A stretch of DNA of 64,000 nucleotides from Paulinella micropora (taxonomy: Eukaryota; Cercozoa; Imbricatea; Euglyphida). The stretch covers positions 245,228 to 309,227 of the forward strand of contig BJOX01000269.1 of the NCBI GenBank assembly GCA_009731375.1, given 5' to 3'. Position numbers and translations under genes: made by a program. Positions 39,400-52,784 of this stretch are shown here, piece after piece (within the stretch, counting starts at the first letter, position 1; every line of letters begins with the position of its first letter). Below the pieces are notes generated by a model. The model had not been told where the DNA came from. It did not search any database and saw only the letters and a list, made by a program, of their open reading frames with translations.

Positions 39400-40098
39400 A
39401 TGTCCAGTGAAGATTGGTACGTTCTGTCACAATGTGGCGAATATATATTTGACGGGTTGATCGACGACGCGGATTTCAAGGAATACCTTACTACTTTGTG
39501 TTGCATTTTCTGGCTGGCTGCTTCCAAAAAAGTCACGCACGAATTATCTGAAAAGCTGTATAGGTTGGAAACAAGATTTCAAAGGTTGCATCGCAAGATT
39601 GTGCCTCCTATGTGCCACCCGCTTCAATTCCACCGAATCAGGCATCTGCTGGAAAATGTAAGCGACGTCGGCCCCGTAGTGTTGTACTGGTGCTTCCGCA
39701 TGGAGAGAATCATTGGGCGGTTGGTCTCATCCATGAACAGGCGATTTGACGTTGAGGCTGTCATGGAGAACATTGTCATCAGAAGCAGGATCGGGACAAT
39801 AAAACTGGGCACCGTAGTGGTTGCCCAGGATGATCTGGAGAAGTTGCAAACGCTCTCTGTTGATGGAGTTGCTTGCGAAATAATTAATGATGACGGTCCG
39901 GAAACTGAAACTTCAACTACCACCAGAGAAGAATATTTGGCTGCGATCGCAAGCGATATATTGGAACGAAGGGAAAGAACAGGTACGCGCCTGAACGTAA
40001 CTAAGTATCCCGAAGGAAGTCCACTAACAAAGTCGCCATGGCGCAACTTACGGCGGCAGGAGCTGCAAGAAATCAGGCCAGTATCAAATTATGATTAA
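39400..40098 (+). pseudogene. CACTA/Tnp2-type transposase, DUF4218-like part (232 aa)
   Basis: ATG 39400. MCHPLQFHRIRHLLENV followed by GPVVLYWCFRMERIIGRLV matches the H..lH......GP...w.f..ER..g.l pattern of the DUF4218 region that follows the Tnp2 domain. The remainder is helical. Confidence 0.55.
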
Positions 40099-40497
40099 TT
40101 GCAGTGCATAGAAATTTTAAGACATCGCTTTTTGATTTTGCAGTTGTGAATGATGCACCCTACTTGAAATCATGTATAACTGAGTATATTAATATTATTA
40201 ATATTGGTAGCTGATTTTTGAGAAAATAATACATGAAATAACTTTGTATCATGCATATTTATTGTTTAAATTTTTTGTATGTATAGAACGCTATTGACAA
40301 TGTCGAAAATGACACATATATGACTGCTGTATCACTTAGATGTAGATCCGATTGCGCACAATCTACGATTTTGAATCATATAATTATTTTGAAAGTAACT
40401 CCTTGGCGAAGACTTGACATCGTTTGATTGTACTCGTAAGTATGCAATCGTGCTACTCAGGGTACATAGTTTGCCATAAACATCTACCTGTAGGGAC

Positions 40498-40941
40498 TTG
40501 ATCCCAGCAGACATGGAGAGAACACTGACAGGCCAAGCGTTTCAGTTTAATAAATTCGTTATGCACGGGCAACGTTTCACCTGCACACGCGGCTTGAGTG
40601 AGCGACGAGCGATGGACAGCTCCGTGAGTTTCGTGCTACTGCGAGACAAGTCATGGAACAGGGTTGATTATGGGATTGAACTTGCTCAACACGAGTCATC
40701 TCAGTCAGGATCAGGCAAGCGTCTGCGTTTCCTCAGAGTAGTCAAGTATCGTCAACTTTCTCCAGCAGTCCTTGGAAAATCCCTTGCTATTCTTGACGGA
40801 AACGAAGATTCTCGAGGCGAACCCAGACTGGTTTTGTTAGATCAAGTGCTTGGAGCCGTTACGGTTGTACCCAAACCACTTGGAACTACGGCAGAGCCCG
40901 ACGGTTCAAAGCTTGTTGCTGTACCCAAACTACAATTCTGA
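40498..40941 (+). pseudogene. CACTA-type transposase C-terminal segment (147 aa)
   Basis: ATG 40513 or upstream. Beta-rich (FQFNKFVMHGQRFTC..., DSSVSFVLLRD...), as in the tail of CACTA-type transposase polyproteins. Between 40,099 and 40,497 I see only AT-rich non-coding sequence. Confidence 0.4.
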
Positions 40942-41149
40942 CTTCGTTTACCAACTTAAATGACAGTGGCAGTTATAATTTAATTTTGTAATTTAATAAA
41001 ACATGGTTTGTCATTATAAATTTAATATATTAAGCACTTGCTTGCCGGGAAATCAAGCCCAGCGGTTTTAGTCGTCCCTTCATGACTCTCTCGGAATCCA
41101 TCATGATTTCGAGCAGTGTCGGTACGGTAACTAAACTGCCAATCTATTG

Positions 41150-43260
41150 ATGATGCGATCGTAAATAACATACTTATGTGATTCGATCAGCTATAGCTGA
41201 TGCAATCATATAGCTGATGCAATCTATGTAAGTAATTACTAAATAAAAACACTGAAAGTTGCTGGCGGGGCAGTCCGAGCCAAAGCCTGGAAATATAGCT
41301 GATAGGATCATCAAATAGATGATGGCATCATCGAATTGATGTTGTCATCATCTATTTGATGATGGAATCATCTATTTGATGATGGCATCATCAATTTGAT
41401 GATGGCATCATCTATTGGATGATGCCATCGTCAAATAGATGATGGCATCATCCAGTAGGTGATGGCATCATGTATTTGATGATGGCATCATCTATGTGTG
41501 ATGGCATCATCTATTGATGATACCATCGTAAATCACCAGTTTGACGATAGACTCAGCTATATGCGGATGTCGTCATCAATTTGATGATGGCATCATCTAT
41601 TGATGATGGCATCATCTATTTGATGATGCCATCGTAAATAACATACTTATGTGATTCCGTCAGCCATAGTTGATGCAATCATCACATTGATGATGGCATC
41701 ATCTATGTATGATGCCATTATCCATTGATTATGGCATCATCTATTGATGATGGCATCATCTATTTGAAGATGCCATCGTAAATAACATACTTATATGATT
41801 CCGTCAGCTATAGTTGATGCAATCATCACATTGATGATGGCATCATCTATTTATGATGGCATCATCTATTGATGATGGCATCATCTATTGATGATTGCAT
41901 CATCTATTTGAGGATGCCATCGTAAATAACATACTTATATGATTCCGTCAGCTATAGTGGATGCAATCATCACATTGATGATGGCATCATCAATTTATGA
42001 TGGCATCATCTATTGACGATTTCATCATCTATTTGAGGATGCCATCGTAAATAACATACTTATATGATTCCGTAAGCTATAGTTGATGCAATCATCACAT
42101 TGATGATGCCATCATCGGTTGATGATGGCATATAGTCTATTGATGATGGCATCATCTATTTGAAGATGCCATCGTAAATAACATACTTATATGATTCCGT
42201 CAGCTATAGTTGATGCAAGCATCACATTGATAATGGCATCATCTATTTATGATGGCATCATCTATTGATGATGGCATCATCTATTTGAGGATGCCATCGT
42301 AAATAACATACTTATATGATTCCGTCAGCTATAGTTGATGCAATCATCACATTGATGATGGCATCATCTATTTATGATGGCATCATCTATTGATGATGGC
42401 ATCATCTATTTGAGGATGCCATCGTAAATAACATACTTTATGATTCCGTCAGCTATAGTTGATGCAATCATCACATTGATGATGGCATCATCTATTTATG
42501 ATGGCATCATCTATTGATGATGGCATCATCTATTTAAGGATGCCATCGTAAATAACATACTTATATGATTCCGTCAGCTATAGTTGATGCAATTATCACA
42601 TTGACGATAGAATCAGCTATATGCGATGCCATCATCAATTTGATGATGGCATCATCTATAGATGATTCGTATTACCTTTGATGATGCAATCGTACATTTG
42701 ATGATGCCATCGTAAATAACATACTTATGTGATTCCGTCAGCGAAAGTTGATGAAATCAGCACATTGATGATGGCATCATCTATGTGATGATGGCACCAA
42801 CTATTTGATGATGGCATTATCTATTGATGATGCAATCGTAAGTCACCAGTTTGACGATAGAATCAGCTATATGCGATGCCATCATCAATTTGATCATGGC
42901 ATCATCTATAGATTATAACAGCGTAAATTTGATGATGGAATCGTAAATTTGATGATGCGATCATCTTGTCCTAAAATACCATCTTGTGTGACTGTACCTG
43001 ATGCTATCATCTGCTGATGATGCCATCATATATTTGATCATGCGACGTAGATGTCTCTTTCGTCAATCGTTGTCTACATGTGATATCATAAATTTGACGA
43101 TGGCACCGTATATAGATGATGGCATCACATATATGTGATGGCATCATCAATGTGATGAAATCATCAAATTGATGATGTTCACTTTTGCGATTAAATCATA
43201 AAACTGATGCCATCATCACGTTGACGATAAATAGCGTCAATTTACTGATTGCATCGTAGA
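41150..43260. repeat. GATGATGGCATCATC satellite with higher-order repeats
   Basis: Basic units of about 15-21 bp (TTGATGATGGCATCATCTAT) are arranged in a higher-order unit marked by GTAAATAACATACTTA. The marker starts at 41161, 41634, 41778, 41932, 42047, 42174, 42299, 42424, 42548 and 42712. The middle spacing is 124-127 bp (42,047 to 42,548). Each basic unit is a near-palindrome with 6-bp arms around GGC. No genes. Confidence 0.9.
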
Positions 43261-44670
43261 TTTGATGATGAAATCAGTGTTATGATCGGTTTTGTCCCCA
43301 TAGTGCAGGTGTCTCGTGTGTGTGTGTGTGTGTGTGTCACTGATCTGCTCTGTCTGAGACTCTACACTTTCCCCTATTCTATCCAAAGGAGACGGACCTG
43401 TTGACAGTAGCGATGGTGGCCAAGACTTGCCTTCTCCTGTCCCGCCTGCCTGCTCAACAGTCGTCAAAGCAGTCCTCTTTTCTGCGCTAGTCCCGCCGTC
43501 CCGTGCCTTTTTCCCTGGCATCATAGCATCTTTCCGTGAATCTATGCTATCTCCCTTCTTACCGGGTTTTTCGACACTTTCGTTGTCTTTTTCTCCGATA
43601 TTCGCGGGTCTTAGCGATTCTTTCTTCACGGGTTTTGGCGAGTCTTTTTGCGAGATTTGCTGTGCACTCGCCCCCTTTCCCTTCCTCTCTCTCAGTATGC
43701 TCATCATCTCTCTCTCAGATGGATAATCATCAGAAGGGCGTGGGCGATTAAAAGGGTCCTGTGCTAAGTCTATAGCTGGGAAAAATGGATCTTGGTGTGC
43801 ATGATAACCGCGGCAATCAGCATACATCAATCTCTTTGCCGCATCTCCAGCTTTACCCCAACTGCCCCCTTGTCCAAACTTTACTCCACACCTCTCTCCT
43901 TTCCAGTTCTTCCCATAACAACGAGTGGTTCTCGGGCCTGTCGTGTTATTCTTAGGAGTGGTTGTAGTGGGTTGTGGTGTTTCGTTGTCTGTGTCTCGAG
44001 TTCTGAGGGGGTGTTGGTGCCTGTTTCTCTTTGGGTTTCCGTTTCTCTTGCACATTGTTCTGTGAGGGTTTTGGTAGCAATGGTGAGGGTTGCACATGGC
44101 GTGCGCTCTGTGGGGTTGTGAGGGCAGGAGTCGTTGTTGTCGAGGTGTTGGGGTGTTGAGCACTAGTGAGAGTGCGTTGTGGAGGGTTGTGGGGTCTGTC
44201 TCGGAGTGTGTTGCGAGCCAGTGGAGCACTCGACAGTCCCCCCCACCACGGGCTCTTGTGGGTTTTTGTGAGGATTTGCTTTCACTTTGCTCCTGTTTGG
44301 TCTCACTTGCCTCCTCGCCCTCTTGCTCTGCGTCTTGAGCAATAATGCGTGCCCCACTCTCTATGTTTCCCTCCATAGCTTCCTCACCTCCTTCCATAAT
44401 GACTAGCTCATACTCTTCTTTTTCTAAGCTATCACTCCCTTCAGACTCTTCTCCTCCTTCCTCCTCACTTTCCTCTCCTACTTCTCCTCTCATAAGAGTA
44501 ACACCCTTGGCTCCTTTTTTTCGAAATTTGTCACTCTTGTTTTTATGTTTTCCTTTTGAGGAGTTGGATTGAGTATCCTTTGAACTAGTTTGTTTGGGGT
44601 TCTTCTTGAGCTTTGGGCAAAAACGCTTGGTGTGTCCTGTTTGGTAGCAGTTATAGCAGGTTGCCGTCAA
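43237..44670 (-). pseudogene. Gag-like protein, zinc-knuckle part
   Basis: The minus-strand frame starts with a retroviral-type CCHC knuckle CYNCYQTGHTKRFC and continues as a long Lys/Glu/Ser/Pro-rich, low-complexity sequence. It follows the helical Gag-like frame 45773-44811 in the same direction, with a frame break at 44,671-44,810. It ends directly in the satellite, with no protease, RT or integrase, so the element is truncated. Confidence 0.55.
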
Positions 44671-44810
44671 CCACCATTGCTGCTCTGACTCATCACTACC
44701 TTTCTTATTGCCCTTGCCGGCCCCTTCCCATGTTTAGTCCATTTGGAGTTATTCTCTCTCTTCTCTCCTTTCTCTCCTCTCTCTTCCTCTCTTAGCAGTA
44801 GGTTGGCTCC

Positions 44811-45773
44811 CTAACCCTCTCTCCTCCTATCTTTCTCCTTTTTCCGTTCTTTTCTCGCTCTCTGTCTCTTCGCCTCCCACAGCACGTAAATTTTCTTTGC
44901 CGACTCTATGATTTCGTCATGTGTTGGTCTGTGTGCTGCTGCTAGCCTGTAGTAATCGTTGAAGAATGTTGTTCCGTATGCCTCGTGCTCAGCTAGCTTC
45001 TCTAACAGTCCGTTCACTAACTCATCAGCCCCAAAATCAGTACCTCGCAAGGCTTCAAGCCAAAGCTTCTGGTTCTGATGTTGGGTCAGATATTCTTCCA
45101 TATCTTCTGTCGGTCTTGGTCTCTGATCTTTCCACGCTTTCTCTTCAACATACCTAGCCGCACCGCTTAGATTACCGTATTTTTCTTTCACGATGCCGAC
45201 TTTTTCAAACGGGCATTTAGCCTTTTTGCTTCTTAGGAAAGCAACTACCTTCGCCTCCGAGAATGCGGTTGTCACGAGAAGTTGGAACATGCTACATCTC
45301 TGCAGGTATTGTTGTTCTTCTCTGTATCTCTTCTTTCTCAGTAGGTAGACGTCTTTGTTGGTTCTTGTCATCGCTCTCTTTCTTCTATTCTTCGCTTTTT
45401 CTCCCCAAGCTTTCTTCTCTTCTTTCGACAGATCTTTCCAGTTGTCTGGTTTGGGTATCACTACCTCTTTCTCGTCCTGTGTTTGTTGACTACTCCTCTG
45501 TCGTGTTCGTTTCTGCTGTGGTTGCTGTGTCTCTTCTTCGTCTTCTGATTCGTCTGGTGTGTCCACCTCATGTGGTTCTCGCGGTTCGTCCATTTTTTCT
45601 GCCTTTCTCATCCTATCTCTGTCAAAGCCGTATTTTGCCTTTGCGGCCTTATAGTCTCTAAAAGCATCATGGAACATGTCGCCGAGAGTTGTGTTAATAC
45701 CGTAGGCATACTCTTCTATCTGATAATAACAACTCTGCAAATCCTTTTTATTTCCGCTAAACACCGGAGTCAC
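44811..45773 (-). pseudogene. Gag-like protein, capsid part (320 aa)
   Basis: MTPVFSGNKKDLQSCYYQIEEYAYGI is a typical opening of LTR-retrotransposon Gag proteins (P.FSG....l..fl..ie.y). An acidic linker and long basic helices follow, ending in an Arg/Lys-rich tail. With the CCHC part downstream this forms the Gag of a truncated LTR-type element. I could not define an LTR in 45,780-46,600, which otherwise shows no gene. Confidence 0.5.
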
Positions 45774-46703
45774 CTTTGAGACAGCAACTGTCTCGTGCCA
45801 TACGCATTGTGCCGAAATTCGTTATCCCAGCGGCCGCTCATAACAGTTGATTAGGTAATTACCAGGTAACTCGCGTACCTTAATACCTTGGACGCCGGTT
45901 TGCTGAGAGACTCCGTTAGAAGCCACGATGCCAATCGACACTTTAATCACGCACGTAGATAGCAGAACTGACGACACAAAAGGTCACACTCGCACACTGG
46001 CTAACTGTAATTGTACTTAATGAGTCCGATAAGTGTCCAATCCTGAATGCCAATATTACCGTCACGGACGGTCTATCACAATTATAGACTAGAACTACGG
46101 TCATTCTACAATACGAATAAATTACTCACAATTTCACTTGAAGTAATTACTAAAGTAAAAACGTAATTGTCCTAACAACGGTTCGTTGTGTAATTACCCC
46201 TAAGGGGCGGTCACCCGTATCGGACTGAAAGTTCAGTATCCCGCAAACTGACTCACAAGCCTTTTGAAGGGTAAGATCCTCTGAATATGTTTTCGGAGTT
46301 TGTGTCAAGTTTTCTGATAGTCATGTTTCACAAAATAGTAGTTACTAAGGAGACGCCGCTAAGTTACTACAATACTAGAGGCTGAGGAACACGGGGCAGT
46401 AACTTAATATTATTATCCCAACCTTCATCCGTTACCACACAACCAAAACCAATTCCTCCTTCCCCAACCTCCCGCTCAAAAGCTTCGTCGCACTCAAAAA
46501 CCCAAAACCCTACCCTTACTTCTACCAACAATAAGAACTCAAACGCAAACAAACTCAAACTTACCTAACTCATTGCAAAGGGGTGAGCACAGTCACTCGT
46601 GGTCTGGTAAATTATTAAATAACTGTTCTTGAAAGTTAAATCCGCATCCTTGCCCTTTTTAGGGTTCGGGATTCGACACGTCTGCCTTGCCAGGCCGCCT
46701 ACG

Positions 46704-48995
46704 ATGGACCGCCATCGCAGCGACCAACGACAGCAACAAGACTCAAGGAGCTACAACCAGAGAAGCTCAGACCGTCGACGTGAAGAGAAGAACTACAACC
46801 CAGGGAACTCAGATCGACGACGTGATGACCGCACCCACCGACGGAGTCCAACCCCTCCCCCACGACGTAGAAGTAGGTCCTCTTCCCCACGCCGTACTCA
46901 CCAACAACGCTCTGACTCACGAACCTACCGTAATTATGACCGTCCCTATGAACGAAGACGAAGCCCAGATAGAAGACCCTACAGTTCCCAATCCAGAAGA
47001 CAACGTTCGCCATCCCCCAGAGCCCAAGATTAAGGACGAGAAAGAAGGTTCGAACGACAACCATCACCCTCCCATTCTACCTCAAAACATAACTTAGACT
47101 CAGACAAACACACATCAATACAGAAACCAGATCCCTATGGTGTTAGTATGGCACGTCTTCGGAAGCAGATGCTGGACGATAGGGACAAGAAACGACAACA
47201 ACAACGCTCACCTTTAACACAAAGCCAAAACTACAGTCAACCACTCCATTATGATCGTCTTATCACTTTGGATGTCTGCCATACTACTCTTCTCATGCAA
47301 TTCACGAATGGACAAGCACTGGCATGGAAACGTAACCTACTTTCGCGGAGCCAAAGAGTTGCATTGGGAGCAAAGAGCAATCCGGATGCCCTCAAAGACG
47401 AAGAACTGGTCGATCAATGGACGAAGACTGAAGCTTCCCGAAACAACCCTCGTTCCCCACTCTTAATGCCATTCTATGGTGGTTCCCACCGTTCATTCGT
47501 CGAAACCCAACTTTCGCAAGTTGACGACAACACCACCAATCAAACTGCACGTTTGGCACTCAGCAAAGCACTCGTTGAAGCAGCTAAAGCCGGTGGTGTT
47601 CGTGATGCACTAGATACCAACATCGACAGCATCTCTTTTAATGGTCTAATCCATTTGCTAACAAGGAACGGATATTGGTCCTGGGAGCTTGCAGCCAACA
47701 TCTATGATGCCCTTCTCTATGTCCATAACTCTACAGATCGTGAAGAAGGAGCCCAAGATGGTGATGCCCTGTCAGAAAAAGAGATCCTTGCAAACTCGCA
47801 TGTCCATAAGATATCTACCCTATGGTTTGATGCACTTCGCACATCCGTCGAACAACAGAGAAACCATTGGAGAATGGGCGGTGCACTGAACGACTGCTTC
47901 GCAAAAGCATTACTCTCAATACTGACGTATGTGGAAACACACTATGACTCAGCTAACTGCATTGTCAAAGAATACCGCCAAGTTCCCCTTAACTCTACAT
48001 ATACCTCTAGTAAATCATCGACATCGACAAGCAAAGTGGAGAAAACGACTTCCCTGCCAAAAGGACCTCCCCCCGTCATAGTAATACGTAAACGCAAAGA
48101 TGATTCCACCAACAAGGTCCCGACAAAGACGAGCACAAACAAGAAAGGCAAGACCAGTCCCACTGTTGAAATCGATACGAAAGAGACTGCCCCTCAGAAG
48201 AACACCGACGTCGCAAAACCAACTCTACCAAGACAGGATCTAGTTGAAGAAGTGTTAACCCCGTCCTCAAGTGCTCCGAGTTCTCGATCTCCCAGTATGC
48301 CGGCAGCATCGCAACAACCCCCTTTGCCAACTACAAAGAATAAGGATAAAGATGGCAAAATACCTGAACAAAATTCAGAAACTTCAGCTGTAACAGTCGA
48401 AGAAGATACCGCTCCGGTGACCCAACCTTTGAACCTGCATTACATTCACTCCCAGCTCTACCCTTCCAGACTTGCACCTAATACTAAACTCTCATCCTAC
48501 TTTACTTCAAATGACCCTGCTGATGATGATGACCCACAGTCTCGAGCGGATGATGCTGCACTCTATCTTGCCCTAGGAGCCGATCCAAGACCCTCCCACC
48601 TTCGCCTCTCCAGCCGGCAAGCAAGGAAGCAAGCTAGGTCCTTACCTAATCCGATTGATTTCCCCAACCTACCTTTGCCCCGTACTATAGCGCGACGTCA
48701 AGTTGAGGCGTCCAATGCTCTCCCGACCAACACCAGCATGCAAGCAACACCGACCCTATCTATGTCCCCGCACCTAGCCCCTCCTGTCCTGACGGGACTC
48801 CATCTTACTCCAACAATTCTAGATCTCATTGTTCTCCATTCTGAACAACTTCGGGGAGTTCCAAAACCTACTCAGCCAAAGCCGAATGGGAGGAACGACG
48901 ACAACATCCACAACCTTGAGGACAACTACAACTGCACCCAACTCGAATCCCGAAGGACCCACTACAACGTTTGTCTCGTCTGTAGTGAGAGTTGA
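46704..48995 (+). pseudogene. Retroelement ORF1-like protein, RS-rich then globular
   Basis: ATG 46704 (MDRHRSDQRQQQ). Residues 1-110 are Arg/Ser-rich and could bind RNA. An in-frame TAA (47031-47033) interrupts the frame, which continues without shift to TGA 48995. The part from 47148 has a folded region (residues about 20-260 of that block) and a disordered Pro/Ser/Thr tail. Frame 0 then persists with further stops through 50,030 and the RT region, so this is one decayed element. Confidence 0.5.
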
Positions 48996-49217
48996 TAGCT
49001 GTCCTTTACCCCCTTGCCCGAGCACACCGTCACCAACGAGCAGCAGCAGTAGCAGCAATAGCAGTAACAGCAGCAGTAGCAACGTTACCAAACCAAACAC
49101 CCTGGAGTCCACAACTATACCGAACCACCGAACTCCCACCGGCAAGCAGAATACAACAAAGGAGTCCCCATTACTACACACTGCAAATGCGGAGAAAGAG
49201 CCCCCAGTAAAGACGAC

Positions 49218-50498
49218 ATGGATAGCAAGGAGGACACCCATCAGGAAAATAAATCACTTGACAAAGAGGAAAAGTTGACGAGTCCCTCTGCCCCCGCTAC
49301 TGTTAACAAGAACGACAACAAAGTGGAACAAGACCAACAAGAAGAACCAGTAGTGGAGCAAGCTGAATCATCAAAGCCCATCCAGAAAGACCCAACTACA
49401 GCCAAATCCGCTCTCTCCCCAACCATCACACGGCAACTAAGACACCAGGTGCAGAAAAAGCTGACACCTACAAGAAGGAACGCATAGGGATGTATGGAGT
49501 GCCTGGATTTGATTGAGGAATCGGAGTGTACCCTTAAGAAATTTACCAACAGAGTACGGAACCTAATCAAACTGTCTCAAGGGAACCCTGCCAATATCCA
49601 CCGACACTCCCGAACCATAACTGTCAACTTTGCAATCGCTAGACGACTATTTCGCCTACTTAGCACCCAACTCGTTAATGCAAGGCTGGCACTCTCTAAA
49701 GCTAAACGAATCCGCTGGTCTGCGTACACCCCTCTAATGAAAACTACCTATTATCTTCTGATCGCAGCCCTTGTCTTCAACAACACTGATCCTGCCCTCC
49801 GCCGATTCAAACCCATGCTGAGTTTACTGTAACGCCACAACCGAGCCCAGTTCCCTTTCACCATACCGGATCCTGGCCGTATGCAAGTGATCTACGCACC
49901 CAGCACCATCCAAAGCTATATCGATGAGTCCTTCCAGTGGGAAAAGCGTATGAAATCTGAACTACGGGGAATGCGATACTTCAACGGCTCGCAGCATCAT
50001 CAACCTGGTCGGACCCGTCTTCTCTCGCGAGGATGTCAACTTGGCATGCACCGTTTTCTATCCCTACCCCTTCTTCTCATGGGACCACTCCAAAATCAAC
50101 CAACGAAGATGGAACAAGACTCGGCCCAAGCCAACCGACGTTCAATGGAAATGAAATTCATCGCCTGGCTTAAACCAACTCTCAACATGAGACGCAGAGC
50201 CTACCCCCACGCTACTTTTCAAACAGACAACAATCCGAGACCCTTTGCCCGACACCGTCCCACTTTCCCACATGAAGTTTGCAACTTCAGCTCCCCACAC
50301 CCATGCCGTACACAATGCAGAAGCTTCGCGAATGCTCATAGGCATATGGAAAATCTTACATTTTGGCAAGCCATTCCGAACCAGGGCCCCATACCAGTAC
50401 GTCATTCAATCTCCGCAATCTGCGACGATATGGAACCAGGCACGGTCTTCAAGCTCAGAAAATATGGGAGAGGAAACGGACTGCAGGATTGGGATTAG
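49218..50498 (+). pseudogene. Degenerate middle region of the retroelement
   Basis: Open blocks 49218-49487, 49494-49832 and 49881-about 50030 lie in the same frame, separated by a single TAG (49485) and TAA (49830). Another frame then carries the coding look to about 50,560. Block 2-3 is Arg-rich and helical. No domain recognised. Confidence 0.4.
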
Positions 50499-50564
50499 AT
50501 CGCACGGTTCTATGGTGCAACTAAGATTTATGAAAGCTCCCAGATCTCCCCTAGTCAGCCTTAC

Positions 50565-52728
50565 GTGATGCTACGATCCGCCGCTGCCCGACACTATCTT
50601 ACCCAACCTGGTGCCCAATGCCTTATGCGCCTATGGAACTCCGGACCTATACTGGAACTGACCCAAGACCTGCACGTTGAATTGATAGCATTTCGTCCCC
50701 ACCGCTGGGTCAAACACCTCCGCAAAGCAACTGCCTTCCAAGCCATGCGGGTATGGCAGCAAGCAAAGAGCATTGCAAACCACCGAACCAAACTCTATGC
50801 CTGCAATGTCCTTACACATCACCTACGTAAACGCCAACCCCTTATCATATCTAACAAAACTTACACTATGGAGTCCAATGACCGGATGGGCATCAGTAGA
50901 AGATACCTCCGTACCCTACAAGAACGAATCTTGCGACTCTTTGTTGCTGATACAAACGTCCGGAAAACTTTGATCTCGATGTGCAAAGTTGCCTTTAAAC
51001 GACCTGCCTCCATCGCATCGCAACTAATCAATGCCCCACGGCATCTAGCTAAGTTCAAACTCCAACCGCACACAATGGAAAAACCAGCCTGCATCTGCCA
51101 AGCTTGGAATAAGAGTATTCTGTCACAACATGCGGCCTTCAGACTGGCTTCGTTAGATGGATCCCTTGGCGACATTGGGATACCAAATCCCACGCCAGGC
51201 TTTGTTCTCAAGTCGCTTCTCTGCTCTACCATCTCCTTTGTCAAAGGAATCCAACGCGCCCTTCATCTCCCCTCTGTAGACTTCGATCGTAAAGAAGAGA
51301 AACAGAGTAACAAGAGCTATGCCCAAGCTTCCGACGAACTAGACTGTAAGTCCTGGATCAACTTTCTATATGCGATGTCTCAACAAATACCACACCGCAA
51401 CAAATACTACCTTGGTCGCCTACTTGGTACGTTTAAGTCACTAAGCGACACCTGCCCAAAACCACCCCCACACTCTGTATCCGAAAGAGACGTGTTACAA
51501 GCTAGAGTCCGCCTTTCACGTATGGTAGTTCAAGCACTTGACAAGAACAATAATCAACTATGGGTCGAGTGCCCGGTCCTAACATGGGAACGAATTCAAA
51601 AGGAGGTCGTCAAAGCGCAATCCTTTCTACCTGTTACTACTGACCGTACCCAACTCCTTCGGGCCTATCGTGATGATTTCGAATTCTACAACCTTGCTCG
51701 CTTTGGATCCCTCCGCACCCGAAAAACAGCAATCCACTCTACAACCTTACTGCCGAAGCACAAAGACCCCACCAACAAAACCAGACTAATTTGCAACTAA
51801 GCCCGATCCCCCTGGCGACCCATCCTACGGCGAGTAGGCAAAATTCTAAGCTTTCTCACAAAAGAACTATCCACAAGAGTGCGAACCTTCAACCTAAACC
51901 GACTCGATGAAATCCAATCCCACCTAGACCGAGCCTACCGCACATTCTCTGATATAAATACTACCTCGGGAACAAAACGTACCATCAAAGCCTTCCAGTT
52001 TGATGTCAAACAAATGTTTACCTGGCTATCCCAATCCAGTACTATGCAGTCACTACGCTTCGTGCTTGCCCAAATTACCTTCCAACCACCCAGATCCCGT
52101 AACTGGAAACCTGTGGTATATATATCCAAAGCACTCATGCAGAATGGCAAGTACGACATTGGATGGAACCGTCGCTACGCTCCTCAAGATTACATTGCCT
52201 TTACATTCGAAGATATTATTAACATCGTACAACTTGACTTTGCCCATTCCCACTTCATCATTGGTGCCGCTGTTTTCGTCCAGAAAGATGGATGCCCGAT
52301 TGGAGGATATTATTAACATCGTACAGCTTGACTTTGCCCATTCCCACTTCATCATTGGTGACGCTGTTTTCGTCCAGAAAGATGGATGCCCGATTGGAGG
52401 ATATCTATCTTCCCCTCTTGCGCAAATGAAATGCATGTGTGACGAAGTGGTCTTCATTCGTACGTTAATCACGCAAATATTCTCGAAGCGAATCTACGGT
52501 ATCCGTCAGGTCGATGATCTTCTCCTCCTAATCCTTGCAAACTGGGCGGATGAAGCCGAGGTACAAGAAGCATACAAACTACTGCAAGCCATTCGAAACT
52601 CAGGCACAGCACAAGAGTCACCGTCCCAACCCCATGCCTACACTGGCGGCCTGGACTTGGAAGAAGATACCCTTGAACCAACCAACACTGCCTTCGTTGT
52701 TGACTTTGCGGGAACTCCATCAATCTAA
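50565..52728 (+). pseudogene. Reverse transcriptase (Penelope/TERT-like motifs), inactivated
   Basis: The N-terminal region leads to LLPKHKDPTNKTRLIC, an RT fingers motif, then an in-frame TAA (51798-51800). Motif A is FDVKQMFTWL, motif B GCPIGGYLSSPLA and motif C RQVDDLLLL, with Val-Asp-Asp instead of Tyr-x-Asp-Asp. The VDD box and the P.GG.LSS.LA form resemble Penelope-like and telomerase RTs more than LTR or LINE RTs; lineage is uncertain. A 94-bp tandem duplication (52212-52305 and 52306-52399) just before motif B shifts the frame. Confidence 0.7.
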
Positions 52729-52784
52729 ACCAAGACCCGCTAATGAACTACAGCATCCGACCCCTCTTTAAAAACTGAAACGAT

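Noticed and set aside
41150-43260. CRISPR-like array
   Set aside because: Units are contiguous and near-identical with no unique spacers, the setting is eukaryotic, and there are no cas genes. It is a satellite.
45780-46620. LTR of the Gag-like element
   Set aside because: I could not find a second copy, a TG...CA pair or a convincing primer-binding site in the window.
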